NCBI RefSeq assembly: GCF_002904295.1
Contig: NZ_PPHG01000075.1
Span: 1-64,000 of the forward strand
DNA length: 64,000 bases
Direction of reading: 5' to 3'
Source of the DNA: Amycolatopsis sp. CA-128772
GTDB taxonomy: Bacteria; Actinomycetota; Actinomycetes; Mycobacteriales; Pseudonocardiaceae
In this document: positions 51,038 through 58,982 of the stretch, piece by piece
How positions within the stretch are numbered: the first letter of the stretch is position 1
How the letters are laid out: the number at the start of each line of letters is the position of its first letter
Translations under genes and position numbers: made by a program
The notes under the pieces: model-generated
Seen by the model: only the letters and a program-made list of their open reading frames with translations
Databases searched by the model: none
Told to the model about the DNA's origin: nothing

Positions 51038-51078
51038 CCGTGAAGGCCACCTCGAGTTCATCGAGGTGGCCTTCACGG
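51038..51078. terminator. Bidirectional hairpin terminator
   Basis: Perfect 18-pair stem (arms begin CCGTGAAGGCC and end GGCCTTCACGG), loop GTTCA, between the convergent SPFH and MHS transporter genes. Confidence 0.85.
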
Positions 51079-51091
51079 CTTTACGGCTTCT

Positions 51092-52429
51092 TCAGGTGCG
51101 CTGGTAGACGGCGACGTCGTCGATGTCCGCTTGGGACCGGTCCTTCAGGAAGATCACGCACAGCACGGAGACCACGGCGGACAGGATGATGTAGCCGGAG
51201 ATCGCGTACGGCGTCCCCGTCGTGTGCAGCAGCCACGTCGCCAGCAGCGGCGCCGGCCCGCCCGCGAACACCGACGCCAGCTGGTAGCCGAGCCCGGCGC
51301 CGCCGTAGCGCAGGTGCGTCGGGAAGCTCTCGCCGATCAGCGCCGCCTGCGGGCCGTACTGCAGGGCGTGCGGGACGAACGACACGACGACCGCGACGAA
51401 CACCAGCGCGTGGCTGCCGTGCGCCAGGATCGTGAAGTACGGGAACGCGATCACCCCGGTCAGCGCCGCCCCGCACAGGTAGACCCGCTTGCGGCCGAAG
51501 GTGTCCGACAAGGACGAGAACAGCGGGATCAGCGCCAGTTCGCAGGCGGCGCCGACGAGGACCGCGTTGAGCACGAAGGTCTTGCTGAACTCGTGGCGCG
51601 ACACGACGTAGATCAGCACGTAGCTGGTGAACAGGTAGAACGGCATCTGCTCGCTGAACCGGACGCCGGCCGAGAGCAGGATCTCCCGCCAGTGGTGCCG
51701 GATCGCGTCGAGCACCGGCGTGCGGGCGGTCTGCCGGTTCTCGACGAGCTTCGCGAACATCGGCGTCTCGAGGATCTTCAGCCGGATCACCAGGCCGACC
51801 GCGACCAGCACCAGGCTGAGCAGGAACGGGATCCGCCAGCCCCAGGAGTCGAAGGCGGCGGGGGAGAGCGTCGCCGACAGCAGCGTCATCCCGCCGGTGC
51901 CCAGCACCAGCCCGACCGGGACGCCGATCTGCGCGAAACTGCCGAGCAGCCCACGTTTGCGCTGGTCACCCCACTCCATCGCGAGCAGCACCGAGCCGCT
52001 CCACTCACCGCCGATGGCGATGCCCTGCACCAGCCGCAGCAGTACCAGGAGCAGCGGGGCGGCGATCCCGATCGCCGAGGTCCCGGGCAGCATCCCGACC
52101 ACGCCGGAGGAGATGCCCATCAGCAGCAGCGTGACGATCAGCGTCGCCTTCCGCCCGATCCGGTCACCCCAGTGCCCGAAGATCGCGGCCCCGACCGGCC
52201 GCGCGGCGAAGCCGACCGCGTAGGTGGCGAACGACTGCATGGCCCCGGCGTACGCGCTCGACGCGGGGAAGAACAGGTGCGGGAAGACCAAGGCTGCCGC
52301 GGTGTTGTAGAGGAAGAAGTCGTACCACTCGATCGTCGTGCCGATGGCGCTCGCCAGCGCCGCCCGCCGTACTTGCACTCTGCTGTCCGGTGCCGTCTTG
52401 TGAGTGACGCTGTTGTCGCCCAGAACCAT
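51092..52429 (-). CDS. MHS family (MFS) metabolite:proton symporter
   Basis: 445 aa with twelve membrane helices. IGTTIEWYDFFLYNTAAALVF at helix 1 and FGHWGDRIGRKATLI in loop 2-3 are the MHS (ShiA/ProP-like) signatures; RLVQGIAIGGEWSGSVLLAMEWGDQRKRGL is the conserved helix 4-5 region. Substrates in this family are small organic acids, shikimate, alpha-ketoglutarate or betaines; none can be chosen here. ATG 52429 has GGAGG nine bases upstream. The promoter region holds three GTGAC/GTCAC half-sites. Confidence 0.93.
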   Translation of the reverse strand: MVLGDNSVTHKTAPDSRVQVRRAALASAIGTTIEWYDFFLYNTAAALVFPHLFFPASSAYAGAMQSFATYAVGFAARPVGAAIFGHWGDRIGRKATLIVTLLLMGISSGVVGMLPGTSAIGIAAPLLLVLLRLVQGIAIGGEWSGSVLLAMEWGDQRKRGLLGSFAQIGVPVGLVLGTGGMTLLSATLSPAAFDSWGWRIPFLLSLVLVAVGLVIRLKILETPMFAKLVENRQTARTPVLDAIRHHWREILLSAGVRFSEQMPFYLFTSYVLIYVVSRHEFSKTFVLNAVLVGAACELALIPLFSSLSDTFGRKRVYLCGAALTGVIAFPYFTILAHGSHALVFVAVVVSFVPHALQYGPQAALIGESFPTHLRYGGAGLGYQLASVFAGGPAPLLATWLLHTTGTPYAISGYIILSAVVSVLCVIFLKDRSQADIDDVAVYQRT

Positions 52430-52444
52430 CTCGCAACACCTCCG

Positions 52445-52471
52445 GTGACCGATGTCACACAACAGTGTGAC
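52445..52471. promoter_or_regulatory. Overlapping inverted repeats upstream of MHS gene
   Basis: GTGAC-CGAT-GTCAC (52445-52458) and GTCACAC-AACA-GTGTGAC (52454-52471) share the middle half-site. This looks like a pair of operators for one dimeric regulator, 16 bases before the MHS start. Confidence 0.5.
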
Positions 52472-52632
52472 GCCCGACGGTGGTTTCGGCGATCGATGAC
52501 CCGGTTCTCGTCCGGTGCGTGACGGAGGGCCGGGAAAACCGGACGCGCCCGGCGGCTGCGGACCACGTACGTGCACGGCCGCACCCAAGGCCCGGTAGGC
52601 GGCCTTCCTCGGCCACGCATCAGCCACAAAAC

Positions 52633-52677
52633 TTGCCGACTAAGCAACTTTGCACATTCGGCAAACTTCGGTACGGT
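52633..52677 (+). promoter_or_regulatory. Tandem TetR operators and leaderless promoter
   Basis: Two copies of TTGC-N7-GCAA, at 52633-52647 and 52650-52664 (the second extended to TTTGC/GCAAA), centres 17 bases apart. The second overlaps a -35 TTTGCA (52649-52654), 17 bases before -10 TACGGT (52672-52677), six bases before ATG 52684. Confidence 0.7.
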
Positions 52678-52683
52678 GAAGCC

Positions 52684-53307
52684 ATGGACACCGACCGCGC
52701 CGGCCTCCGGGAGCGCAAGAAGCACGAAACGCGCATCGCGCTGAGCTGGGCGGCGATCCGGCTGACCGTCGAACGCGGGCTCGACAACGTCCGGGTCGAG
52801 GACATCGCCGCCGAAGCCGGGGTGTCCACCCGGACCTTCAGCAACTACTTCGGCAGTAAGGGCGAGGCCATCGTGGCCCGCCACCACGACCGGGCCCGGG
52901 CGATCGCCGCCGCGCTGCGCGCCCGGCCCGCCGGCGAGCCGATCTGGGACGCGATCACCCAGGCCGCGCTCGAGGGGTTCGCCCTCGGCGAGCCGGTACC
53001 CGACACGCGGGTGCCCGACCAGACGTGGGTCGAAGGACTGCGGCTGATGGTCGCCGAACCCACGCTGCAGGGCGAGTTCCAGAAGGCCGGCGCGGCGGCC
53101 GAAGCCGAGTTCGCGCTCGTCGTCGCCGAACGCACCGGCACCGACGTCGGCCGGGACGTCTACCCGCGGCTCGTCGCCGGTGTCGTTGGCGCCGCGCTCA
53201 ACGTCGTCACCCAGCAGTGGCTCGTCGCCGAGCCGTCGCAGTCCCTCGAAGCCATCCTGCGGGACGTGTTCGGCCGGCTCGCCGCCGGCCTGCCCGACCC
53301 GCGCTAG
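52684..53307 (+). CDS. TetR family transcriptional regulator
   Basis: 207 aa. N-terminal HTH (residues ~10-55: RERKKHETRIALSWAAIRLTVERGLDNVRVEDIAAEAGVSTRTFSNYFGSKGEAIV), then an all-helical ligand and dimerisation domain. Two matched operators overlap its promoter, which is strong evidence for autorepression. The downstream FAD monooxygenase (77 bases) is the probable co-regulated gene; the divergent transporter is the other candidate. Confidence 0.92.
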   Translation: MDTDRAGLRERKKHETRIALSWAAIRLTVERGLDNVRVEDIAAEAGVSTRTFSNYFGSKGEAIVARHHDRARAIAAALRARPAGEPIWDAITQAALEGFALGEPVPDTRVPDQTWVEGLRLMVAEPTLQGEFQKAGAAAEAEFALVVAERTGTDVGRDVYPRLVAGVVGAALNVVTQQWLVAEPSQSLEAILRDVFGRLAAGLPDPR

Positions 53308-53384
53308 ACCCCGCCGGACCGCGCCCGCGTACGCCGGGCTTCTTCGGCATGCCCATTTTCCCGCCCCCCGCAAGGAGTTCCGCC

Positions 53385-54908
53385 ATGGAAGACGTCGTCA
53401 TCGCCGGAGCCGGCCCCAACGGCCTCATGCTCGCCTGCGAACTCGCCCTCGCCGGGATCCGGCCCCTGGTCTTGGAGCGGCTGCCCGAGCCGACCACCGA
53501 AAACCGCGCCAACGGCCTCGTCGGCCAGGTCGTCCGCCTCCTCGACCGCCGCGGCCTGCACGAACGCCTCGCCGGGCCGATCGGGCCGCCCGTGCCGGGC
53601 TTCGTCTTCGGCGCGATGCACCTGGACCTCACCCTCGCCGAGCGCAATCCGCTCCACGTCCTCGGCGTGCCGCAACGCCGCATCGCGGCGGTGCTCGAGG
53701 AACGCGCCGCCGAACTCGGCGTCGAGATCCGGCGCGGGCACGAGCTCACCGGCCTCACCCAGGACGCCGACGCGGTCACCCTCGAGGTCACCGGTCCCGA
53801 CGGGCCCTACCGGCTGCAGACCCGGTACCACGTCGGCGCCGACGGCGGCCGCAGCGTCACCCGCAAGCTCGCCGGCATCGGCTTCCCCGGTGTCACCGAA
53901 GATCGCACCGTCTCCCACTCCGCGAACGCGACCGTGCCGGCGGAGTTCGTCGACCCCGAGTCCGGTGGGCTGCGGATACCGGGCCGCGGCGTGATCCCGC
54001 CGTTCTTCCACTACCGCACCGAAACCGGCCTGTTCGCCTACGCGCCGTTCCCGGCGGGCACCCTCGTCACCGCGATGGAGTGGACCGACGACGCCGGGTC
54101 CGACGACGAACCGCCGATGTCCCTCGACGAGGTGCGCGCGAGCATCCGGCGCGTCCTCGGGTTCGACCTGCCGATCGGCGAGCCGGAGGGGCCGGGGCCG
54201 CACCTGCTGCGGCGGCTGCGCGGGCGCAACACGCGGCTGGCCGAGAAGTTCCGCGAAGGGCGCGTTCTGCTGGTCGGCGACGCCGCGCACGTCCACTCCG
54301 CGATCGGCGGCCCCGGCCTCAACCTCGGCCTGCAGGACGCCGTCGGTCTCGGCTGGAAGCTCGCCGCCACGCTGCGGGGCCGGGCGCCGGCGGGCCTGCT
54401 CGACACCTACGGGAGCGAACGCCGTCCGGTCGCCGAGCGCGTGGTCATGCACACCCAGGCCCAGTCCGCGCTCATCGTCCCGGGCGGCGACGTCACGGCG
54501 CTGCGCGAGTTGTTCGGCGAGCTGTTGCGGCTGCCGAGCACGGTGCAGCACATCGCGGACCTCATGTCCGGCGCCGACGTCCGGTACACACCGGCCACCG
54601 ACCACCCGCTGGACGGCCGCTGGGCTCCGGACCTCGTGCTGGCCGACGGGACCCGGCTCGCCGAGCTGACCCGCACCGCCCGGCCGCTGCTGCTGGACTT
54701 CACCGGCTCCCTCGGTGACGAGCTGCGCGGCTGGCGCGACCGGGTCGACCTCGTCCCCGGCATGGGGCCGGACGACGTGACCGCGCTGCTGATCCGGCCC
54801 GACGGGTACGTGGCCTGGGCCTCCAGCTCGGCCACGCCGGACGACACGGAGCGCAAAGCCCTGCGGGTGGCCCTCGAACGCTGGATCGGCGACCCCCTTG
54901 ACGCGTAG
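53385..54908 (+). CDS. FAD-dependent aromatic monooxygenase (PHBH/Rox-like)
   Basis: 507 aa class A flavoprotein hydroxylase. GxGxxG is VVIAGAGPNGLMLACELALAG; the DG motif is YHVGADGGRSVTRKLAGI; the GD motif is VLLVGDAAHVHSAIGGPGLNLGLQDAVGLGWKLA. Residues ~420-507 form the thioredoxin-like C-terminal domain found in polyketide and rifampicin hydroxylases. NADPH and O2 are used to hydroxylate an aromatic ring; the substrate could be an antibiotic or an aromatic nutrient. AAGGAG precedes ATG 53385. Placed behind a TetR gene and before a VOC/ArsR operon. Confidence 0.92.
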   Translation: MEDVVIAGAGPNGLMLACELALAGIRPLVLERLPEPTTENRANGLVGQVVRLLDRRGLHERLAGPIGPPVPGFVFGAMHLDLTLAERNPLHVLGVPQRRIAAVLEERAAELGVEIRRGHELTGLTQDADAVTLEVTGPDGPYRLQTRYHVGADGGRSVTRKLAGIGFPGVTEDRTVSHSANATVPAEFVDPESGGLRIPGRGVIPPFFHYRTETGLFAYAPFPAGTLVTAMEWTDDAGSDDEPPMSLDEVRASIRRVLGFDLPIGEPEGPGPHLLRRLRGRNTRLAEKFREGRVLLVGDAAHVHSAIGGPGLNLGLQDAVGLGWKLAATLRGRAPAGLLDTYGSERRPVAERVVMHTQAQSALIVPGGDVTALRELFGELLRLPSTVQHIADLMSGADVRYTPATDHPLDGRWAPDLVLADGTRLAELTRTARPLLLDFTGSLGDELRGWRDRVDLVPGMGPDDVTALLIRPDGYVAWASSSATPDDTERKALRVALERWIGDPLDA

Positions 54909-54921
54909 GAGATCTCCTACG
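54904..54921. promoter_or_regulatory. 18-base palindrome before VOC-ArsR-SRPBCC operon
   Basis: CGTAGGAGATCTCCTACG, perfectly symmetrical, 13 bases before ATG 54935 and touching the monooxygenase stop codon. Probable operator of the ArsR protein two genes on. Confidence 0.7.
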
Positions 54922-54934
54922 TGATGTCCGGTGC

Positions 54935-55321
54935 ATGGCGATCACCCACGTGCAGTTCCTGACCCTGCCCGTCGCCGACCACGCCCGGGCGCGGGACTTC
55001 TCCGTCGGCAAGCTCGGCTTCGAAGCGCTCGTCGACCGCCGCACGCCCGAGGGCGGCCGGTTCGTGATGGTCGCGCCGAAGGGGGCCAAGACCGGCGTCG
55101 TCCTGACCGGCCAGCAGGTCACCGGCAGCGGCGGCGGGCCGCAGCACTTCCAGCTGCAGACCCCCGACCTCGACGCCGACGTCGCCGCACTGCGGGCGGC
55201 CGGGGTCGAGGTCGCCGAGCCGCAGGTGCGGCCGTGGGGCCGGGCGACGTCGTTCACCGACCTCGACGGCCACGCCCTCGGCCTGCTCGAGCCGTCGGAC
55301 TTCGGCGCCGTGCCGCGCTGA
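54935..55321 (+). CDS. VOC family (glyoxalase/bleomycin resistance) protein
   Basis: 128 aa with two beta-alpha-beta-beta-beta modules: AITHVQFLTLPVADHARARDFSVGKLGFEALVD and GPQHFQLQTPDLDADVAALRAAGVEVAEP ... ATSFTDLDGHALGLLEP. The His and Glu positions of metal-dependent VOC enzymes are partly kept (HVQF, LLEP), so either an enzyme or a ligand-sequestering protein is possible. First gene of a three-gene operon with ArsR and SRPBCC; the ArsR start overlaps its stop by one base. Confidence 0.9.
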   Translation: MAITHVQFLTLPVADHARARDFSVGKLGFEALVDRRTPEGGRFVMVAPKGAKTGVVLTGQQVTGSGGGPQHFQLQTPDLDADVAALRAAGVEVAEPQVRPWGRATSFTDLDGHALGLLEPSDFGAVPR

Positions 55322-55641
55322 TGCCGGTCAACGACGACGTCTTCGCCGCTCTCGCCAGCCCGGCGCGGCGCGAAGTGCTGCGGCTGCTGCTCGACGGCCC
55401 GATGGCCGCCGGCGCGATCGCCGAGCGGTTCGCGATGGCCCGGCCCAGCCTCTCCGAACACCTGCGGGTGCTGCGGGAGGCGGGCCTGGTCAGCGAGCAG
55501 CGCCAGGGCCGCAACCGCGTCTACCGGCTCGACGCGGCCCCGCTGGAAGAGGTCGCGGACTGGCTGACCCCGTACGAGCGCTTCTGGCGCACCAAGCTCG
55601 CCAACCTGCGTGACCTGCTGGACGAAGAGGAAGACCTGTGA
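55321..55641 (+). CDS. ArsR family transcriptional regulator
   Basis: 106 aa compact winged helix: FAALASPARREVLRLLLDGPMAAGAIAERFAMARPSLSEHLRVLREAGLVSEQRQGRNRVYRLDAAPLEEVADWL. No Cys at all, so it does not sense metals through the classical ArsR/SmtB site; it belongs to the SRPBCC-linked branch in which the effector is unknown. The SRPBCC gene starts four bases inside its end. Expected to bind the palindrome at 54904-54921. Confidence 0.92.
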   Translation: MPVNDDVFAALASPARREVLRLLLDGPMAAGAIAERFAMARPSLSEHLRVLREAGLVSEQRQGRNRVYRLDAAPLEEVADWLTPYERFWRTKLANLRDLLDEEEDL

Positions 55642-56090
55642 CCGAGGACCCGACCGCGATCCACGTCGACCAGTTCCTCGCCCACCCGGCCCGCAAGGTG
55701 TGGCGCGCGCTGACCGAGCCGGACCTCCTGGAGCGCTGGATCAGCATGCCCAACGACATCGCACCCGTGGTGGGGCACCGGTTCGAGCTGCTGGCCGAGC
55801 CGGTGCCGGCGGCCGGGTTCGCCGGCGGCCCGGTGGCGTGTGAGGTGCTCGAGGTCGAGCCCGAGCGCAAGCTCAGCGTCCGCTGGGGTCCGCAGTGGAC
55901 GGTCACCTGGCGGCTGGTCCCCGAAGGCACCGGCACCCGGCTGTTCCTCAGCCACGAAGGGTTCGACCCGGACGACGAGTTCCAGCGCGTCTCGCGGCGG
56001 ATCATGGGCGGCGGCTGGCGCTCCCACGTGCCGCGGGCGCTGGCCCGGCTGCTGGACACGCTGCCCGATCCCGCCCCGGGCCGCACGTAA
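55638..56090 (+). CDS. SRPBCC domain protein (AHSA1-like)
   Basis: 150 aa single-domain helix-grip protein: IHVDQFLAHPARKVWRALTEPDLLERWISMPNDIAPVVGHRFELLAEP, CEVLEVEPERKLSVRWGPQWTVTWRLVPEGTGTRLFLSHEGFDPDD. Ligand unknown. GTG 55638 overlaps the arsR stop, completing a VOC-ArsR-SRPBCC operon. This is the second ArsR/SRPBCC pair of the window; the first (4287-5604) has a different palindrome and a longer partner, so they are distinct units. Confidence 0.9.
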   Translation: MTEDPTAIHVDQFLAHPARKVWRALTEPDLLERWISMPNDIAPVVGHRFELLAEPVPAAGFAGGPVACEVLEVEPERKLSVRWGPQWTVTWRLVPEGTGTRLFLSHEGFDPDDEFQRVSRRIMGGGWRSHVPRALARLLDTLPDPAPGRT

Positions 56091-56147
56091 CCGTTGCCAC
56101 CAAGCCATTCGGCGTGCCGGTGGCCGGATCGGCGCTGCTCGGCGCAG

Positions 56148-56153
56148 TACGAT
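56148..56153 (+). promoter_or_regulatory. Leaderless -10 for second TetR gene
   Basis: TACGAT, six bases before GTG 56160. Confidence 0.45.
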
Positions 56154-56159
56154 CGGCTG

Positions 56160-56768
56160 GTGCCCCCCGCCGCCGCTGACCCCGCCGAGCCGAAACCGCT
56201 GCGCGCCGACGCCCGGCGCAACCGGGCGCGCGTGCTGGAGGCGGCCGAGCGCGTGTTCGCCGCCAAGGGCACCGGCGCCCCCACCGAGGAGGTCGCGCGC
56301 GTCGCCGGCGTCGGCATCGGCACGGTGTTCCGGCACTTCCCGACGAAGGAGGCGCTGCTCGAAGCGGTGCTCTTCGCCCGGCTGAGCCGGTTCGTCGACG
56401 AGGCCGAGGCGGCCGTCGCGGCGGAGTCCGCGGAACCGGGGGCCGCGTTCTTCTCGTTCCTCGGCAGCTGGGTGGAGATGTCGAGCGCGAAGAACGCCTA
56501 CTTCGAGGCCCTCACCGCGGCGGGGGTGACGGTCCCGGTGGCGAAGTCCGACATCGGTGCCCGGCTGATGTCGGCCCTCGGCGTGCTGCTGTCGCGGGCG
56601 CAGGAAGCCGGCGCGGTCCGCGGCGACCTGGTCGTCGGCGAGCTCGTCCCGGTGATCATCGGGGTGGCCCGGGCCGCGGAGTACGCGAGCCCGGACGCGC
56701 CCCTGCGCGACCGGGCCGTGGCGATCCTCTTCGACGGCCTCCGCCCGTCAGCGGGGGACCGCCGCTGA
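56160..56768 (+). CDS. TetR family transcriptional regulator
   Basis: 202 aa. N-terminal HTH: LRADARRNRARVLEAAERVFAAKGTGAPTEEVARVAGVGIGTVFRHFPTKEALLEAVLFARL, close to the SACE_7040/KstR2-like actinobacterial TetR group, with a helical C-terminal domain. GTG 56160 is chosen from the TACGAT box. No co-directional target follows; the convergent SGNH gene overlaps its end by 21 bases, so its regulon is probably elsewhere. Confidence 0.9.
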   Translation: MPPAAADPAEPKPLRADARRNRARVLEAAERVFAAKGTGAPTEEVARVAGVGIGTVFRHFPTKEALLEAVLFARLSRFVDEAEAAVAAESAEPGAAFFSFLGSWVEMSSAKNAYFEALTAAGVTVPVAKSDIGARLMSALGVLLSRAQEAGAVRGDLVVGELVPVIIGVARAAEYASPDAPLRDRAVAILFDGLRPSAGDRR

Positions 56769-57524
56769 CTCGACCGGCGCCAGTGCCGGGCGCTTCGCGG
56801 TGAGCGTGTCGCCGGAGGACTCGCCCCGCAGCCGCCGCCCTACCCACGGCAGCGCGTGTTCCTGCGCCCACTTCAGGTTCCGGCTGCGGCGCGCGGCGGG
56901 ACTGAGCACCTCGCGCGGCCCCAGCTCGGTGGCGGCCAGCGGGTGTTCGACACCGAGCGCGGCCAGCACGGCGATGGCGACCTCGGTGTGGCCGTAGGCG
57001 TTGAGGTGCAGCCGGTCCGGCGCCCACAGCCGCCGGTCGCGCAGCTGCCGCATCGCCCACATGTCCACCAGCAGCGCGTCGTGGCGGACGGCGATGGCGC
57101 GGACGAACTCGTTGTAGATGGCGACCCGGCCGCGCATCCTGCGGAAGAGGGCGTCCTCGACCCCGTCGACACCGGTGAACAGCACCAGCCGGGCCCCGGT
57201 GGCCCGGATCTTCGCGACGGCGGCTTCGTAGTCGACCATCAGCCCGTCGATGTCGACCTTCGGCCGCATCAGGTCGTTGCCGCCGGCGTAGAGGGTGATG
57301 AGGTCGGGCTCCATGGCCAGCGCGGGCTCGAGCTGCTCGCCGAGGACCTGCGGCAGCAGCTTGCCCCGGATCGCGAGGTTGGCGTACCGGAACCCGGGCT
57401 CCCGGCCGGCGAGCTGCTCGGCCACCCGATCGGCCCACCCGCGCACCCCGTTCGCAGCGGCGGGATCGTCGTCACCGACGCCCTCGGTGAACGAGTCCCC
57501 CAACGTCACTAAGCGCTTGCTCAT
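56748..57524 (-). CDS. SGNH/GDSL-family hydrolase (second)
   Basis: 258 aa, no signal peptide. Block I is LVTLGDSFTEGVGDDDP, block II YANLAIRGKLLPQ, block III LYAGGNDLMRPKV, and DRLHLNAYGHTEVA supplies the Asp and His. The ~55-residue tail (RRSRNLKWAQEHALPWVGRRLRGESSGD) is frequent in actinobacterial members. Different subgroup from the hydrolase at 12851-13531. Leaderless: TACACT ends six bases before the ATG. Confidence 0.92.
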   Translation of the reverse strand: MSKRLVTLGDSFTEGVGDDDPAAANGVRGWADRVAEQLAGREPGFRYANLAIRGKLLPQVLGEQLEPALAMEPDLITLYAGGNDLMRPKVDIDGLMVDYEAAVAKIRATGARLVLFTGVDGVEDALFRRMRGRVAIYNEFVRAIAVRHDALLVDMWAMRQLRDRRLWAPDRLHLNAYGHTEVAIAVLAALGVEHPLAATELGPREVLSPAARRSRNLKWAQEHALPWVGRRLRGESSGDTLTAKRPALAPVESAAVPR

Positions 57525-57530
57525 GTGTCC

Positions 57531-57536
57531 AGTGTA
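57531..57536 (-). promoter_or_regulatory. Leaderless -10 for SGNH gene
   Basis: TACACT on the minus strand, six bases before ATG 57524. Confidence 0.5.
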
Positions 57537-57632
57537 GGCAGCACCGCCACGCAGCCGACCGCGGCCACCGGCCAGTTCCGCCCACCGCAAAACCCGTGGA
57601 CCGCCCCGCCCCGGCCCCGGTACACGGGAAGG

Positions 57633-58292
57633 GTGACCGCCTACGACGCGATCGCCGACTGGTACGAATCCACGCTCGTTCCCACCTGGCGGGCCGATCC
57701 GCTGGAGTTCGGGCCCACCCTGCGGGAGCTGCTCGGGCTCGGCACCGGGCCGTGCCTCGAACTCGGCTGCGGCACCGGCGCCCACGCCGGGCGGATCCGC
57801 GAGCTCGGCCGCACGCCGCTGGGGGTCGATGTCTCCGCCGGGATGCTGCGGCACGCCGCCGGGCGGTTGCCCGTCGTGCGGGGTGATGCCACCGCCTTGC
57901 CGGTCGCCACCGGGGTGCTGCCCGCCGTCGTCGCGATCATGGTCCACACCGACATGCCCGGCTACCCGGTGGTGCTGCGCGAGGCCGCCCGGGTGCTGGC
58001 GCCCGGCGGGGTGTTCGTGCACGTCGGTGTGCACCCGTGCTTCTGCGGGGGCTTCGCCGACCGCAGCGACGGCCGGGCCGTCGTCATCCGGCCCGGTTAC
58101 CGGGAACCCGGCTGGACCACGGAGTCCTGGACCGACCAGGGGCTGCCGGACAAGGTCGGGGCCACCCACCTGCCGCTGCCCGCGTTGCTGGAGGCGGTGC
58201 TCGACGCGGGCCTGGTGTTCGAGCGGTTCGCCGAAGGCGGCGCGCCCACGCCGACGGTGTTCGCGTGGCGGGCCCGGAAGCTCAGGCGCTGA
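57633..58292 (+). CDS. Class I SAM-dependent methyltransferase
   Basis: 219 aa. YDAIADWYESTLVP is the typical N-terminal helix, CLELGCGTGAHAGRIRELGRTPLGVDVSAGMLRHAAGRLPVVRGDATALPVATGVLPAVVAIMVHTDMPG gives motifs I to IV, then LAPGGVFVHVGVHPCFCGGF. Two Cys and a His in HPCFCGGF are notable and recur in relatives of this small-molecule methyltransferase subgroup. Start GTG 57633. Its 3' end overlaps the convergent CGNR gene by 11 bases. Confidence 0.88.
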   Translation: MTAYDAIADWYESTLVPTWRADPLEFGPTLRELLGLGTGPCLELGCGTGAHAGRIRELGRTPLGVDVSAGMLRHAAGRLPVVRGDATALPVATGVLPAVVAIMVHTDMPGYPVVLREAARVLAPGGVFVHVGVHPCFCGGFADRSDGRAVVIRPGYREPGWTTESWTDQGLPDKVGATHLPLPALLEAVLDAGLVFERFAEGGAPTPTVFAWRARKLRR

Positions 58293-58791
58293 GCTGCCGG
58301 GCGCGGTGGTCGGCGACGTGCACCCGGGTTGCGCAGCGCGTCGAGCAGAACCGGCGGCGGCCGTTGCGCGAGGTGTCGACGTACGCCGTTTCGCAGCCTT
58401 CGCGGCTGCAGATGCCCAGGCGGTCGGGGGCCTCGCAGACGAGGTGGGCGAGCCCGCCCGCGGTGTACGCGCGGACCCGGCCGACCGGGCCGGCGTCCTC
58501 CGCCGAGTAGTGCAGGTGGGGCGGCTTGCCGTCGTGGGTGGTGATCGACGGGCGGCACGCCGCCGCGGCCAGCAGGGCGTTGACCAGGTCCGGGCGGTCC
58601 GCGGGGTCGGCGGCGAACACCGGCCGCAGGCGGTGGGCCCACGCGCCGATCCGCGCTTCTTCCTCGCTGGTCAGGGCCGCAATGGACATACCGTTGCGGA
58701 CCATGCCGTCGAGGAGCTCGCTCGCGGACCCGGCGTTGACCAGGTCGGCGGCCACGAGGGCGGCCGGCCCGCCGTAAGGGTTGAAGTGCAC
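58282..58791 (-). CDS. CGNR zinc-finger protein
   Basis: 169 aa. The N-terminal ABATE-like segment (ALVAADLVNAGSASELLDGMVRN) is followed by the C-terminal CGNR zinc finger: LGICSREGCETAYVDTSRNGRRRFCSTRCATRVHVADHRAR, four Cys and the conserved Arg-x-Phe-Cys. Such proteins are probable transcriptional regulators. I prefer GTG 58791 because TGTAAT ends six bases upstream; upstream in-frame starts would cross that box. Confidence 0.85.
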   Translation of the reverse strand: MHFNPYGGPAALVAADLVNAGSASELLDGMVRNGMSIAALTSEEEARIGAWAHRLRPVFAADPADRPDLVNALLAAAACRPSITTHDGKPPHLHYSAEDAGPVGRVRAYTAGGLAHLVCEAPDRLGICSREGCETAYVDTSRNGRRRFCSTRCATRVHVADHRARQLSA

Positions 58792-58797
58792 TGAAGC

Positions 58798-58810
58798 ATT
58801 ACAGCACGAT
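58798..58810. promoter_or_regulatory. Back-to-back -10 boxes of divergent zinc-protein genes
   Basis: Minus-strand TGTAAT (58803-58798) serves GTG 58791 and plus-strand CACGAT (58805-58810) could serve ATG 58817, each six bases from its start. Only one base separates the boxes. Confidence 0.4.
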
Positions 58811-58816
58811 CGGGGC

Positions 58817-58981
58817 ATGGATCGGAACCGTTGCCCCCGCTGCGGCTGGCCGCTCGCCGAACTCACCGCGGCCCGGCCCGTCACCCACCGCCTCGACTAC
58901 GTGCGCTGCGTCTGCGGCAGCTGGCTCGCCCACCTCGGCGGCGAAGTCGTCGGCGCCACCCGGGCGCGGCTGACCCGGTGA
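58817..58981 (+). CDS. Small zinc-ribbon protein
   Basis: 54 aa. CPRCGWPL and CVCGSWL give a four-Cys ribbon (CxxC...CxC spacing). The reading frame is compact, has actinobacterial codon use and a start six bases behind CACGAT. Divergent from the CGNR gene with 25 bases between starts; it ends one base before the convergent recombinase stop. Function unknown; small DNA- or protein-binding roles are typical. Confidence 0.6.
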   Translation: MDRNRCPRCGWPLAELTAARPVTHRLDYVRCVCGSWLAHLGGEVVGATRARLTR

Positions 58982-58982
58982 C

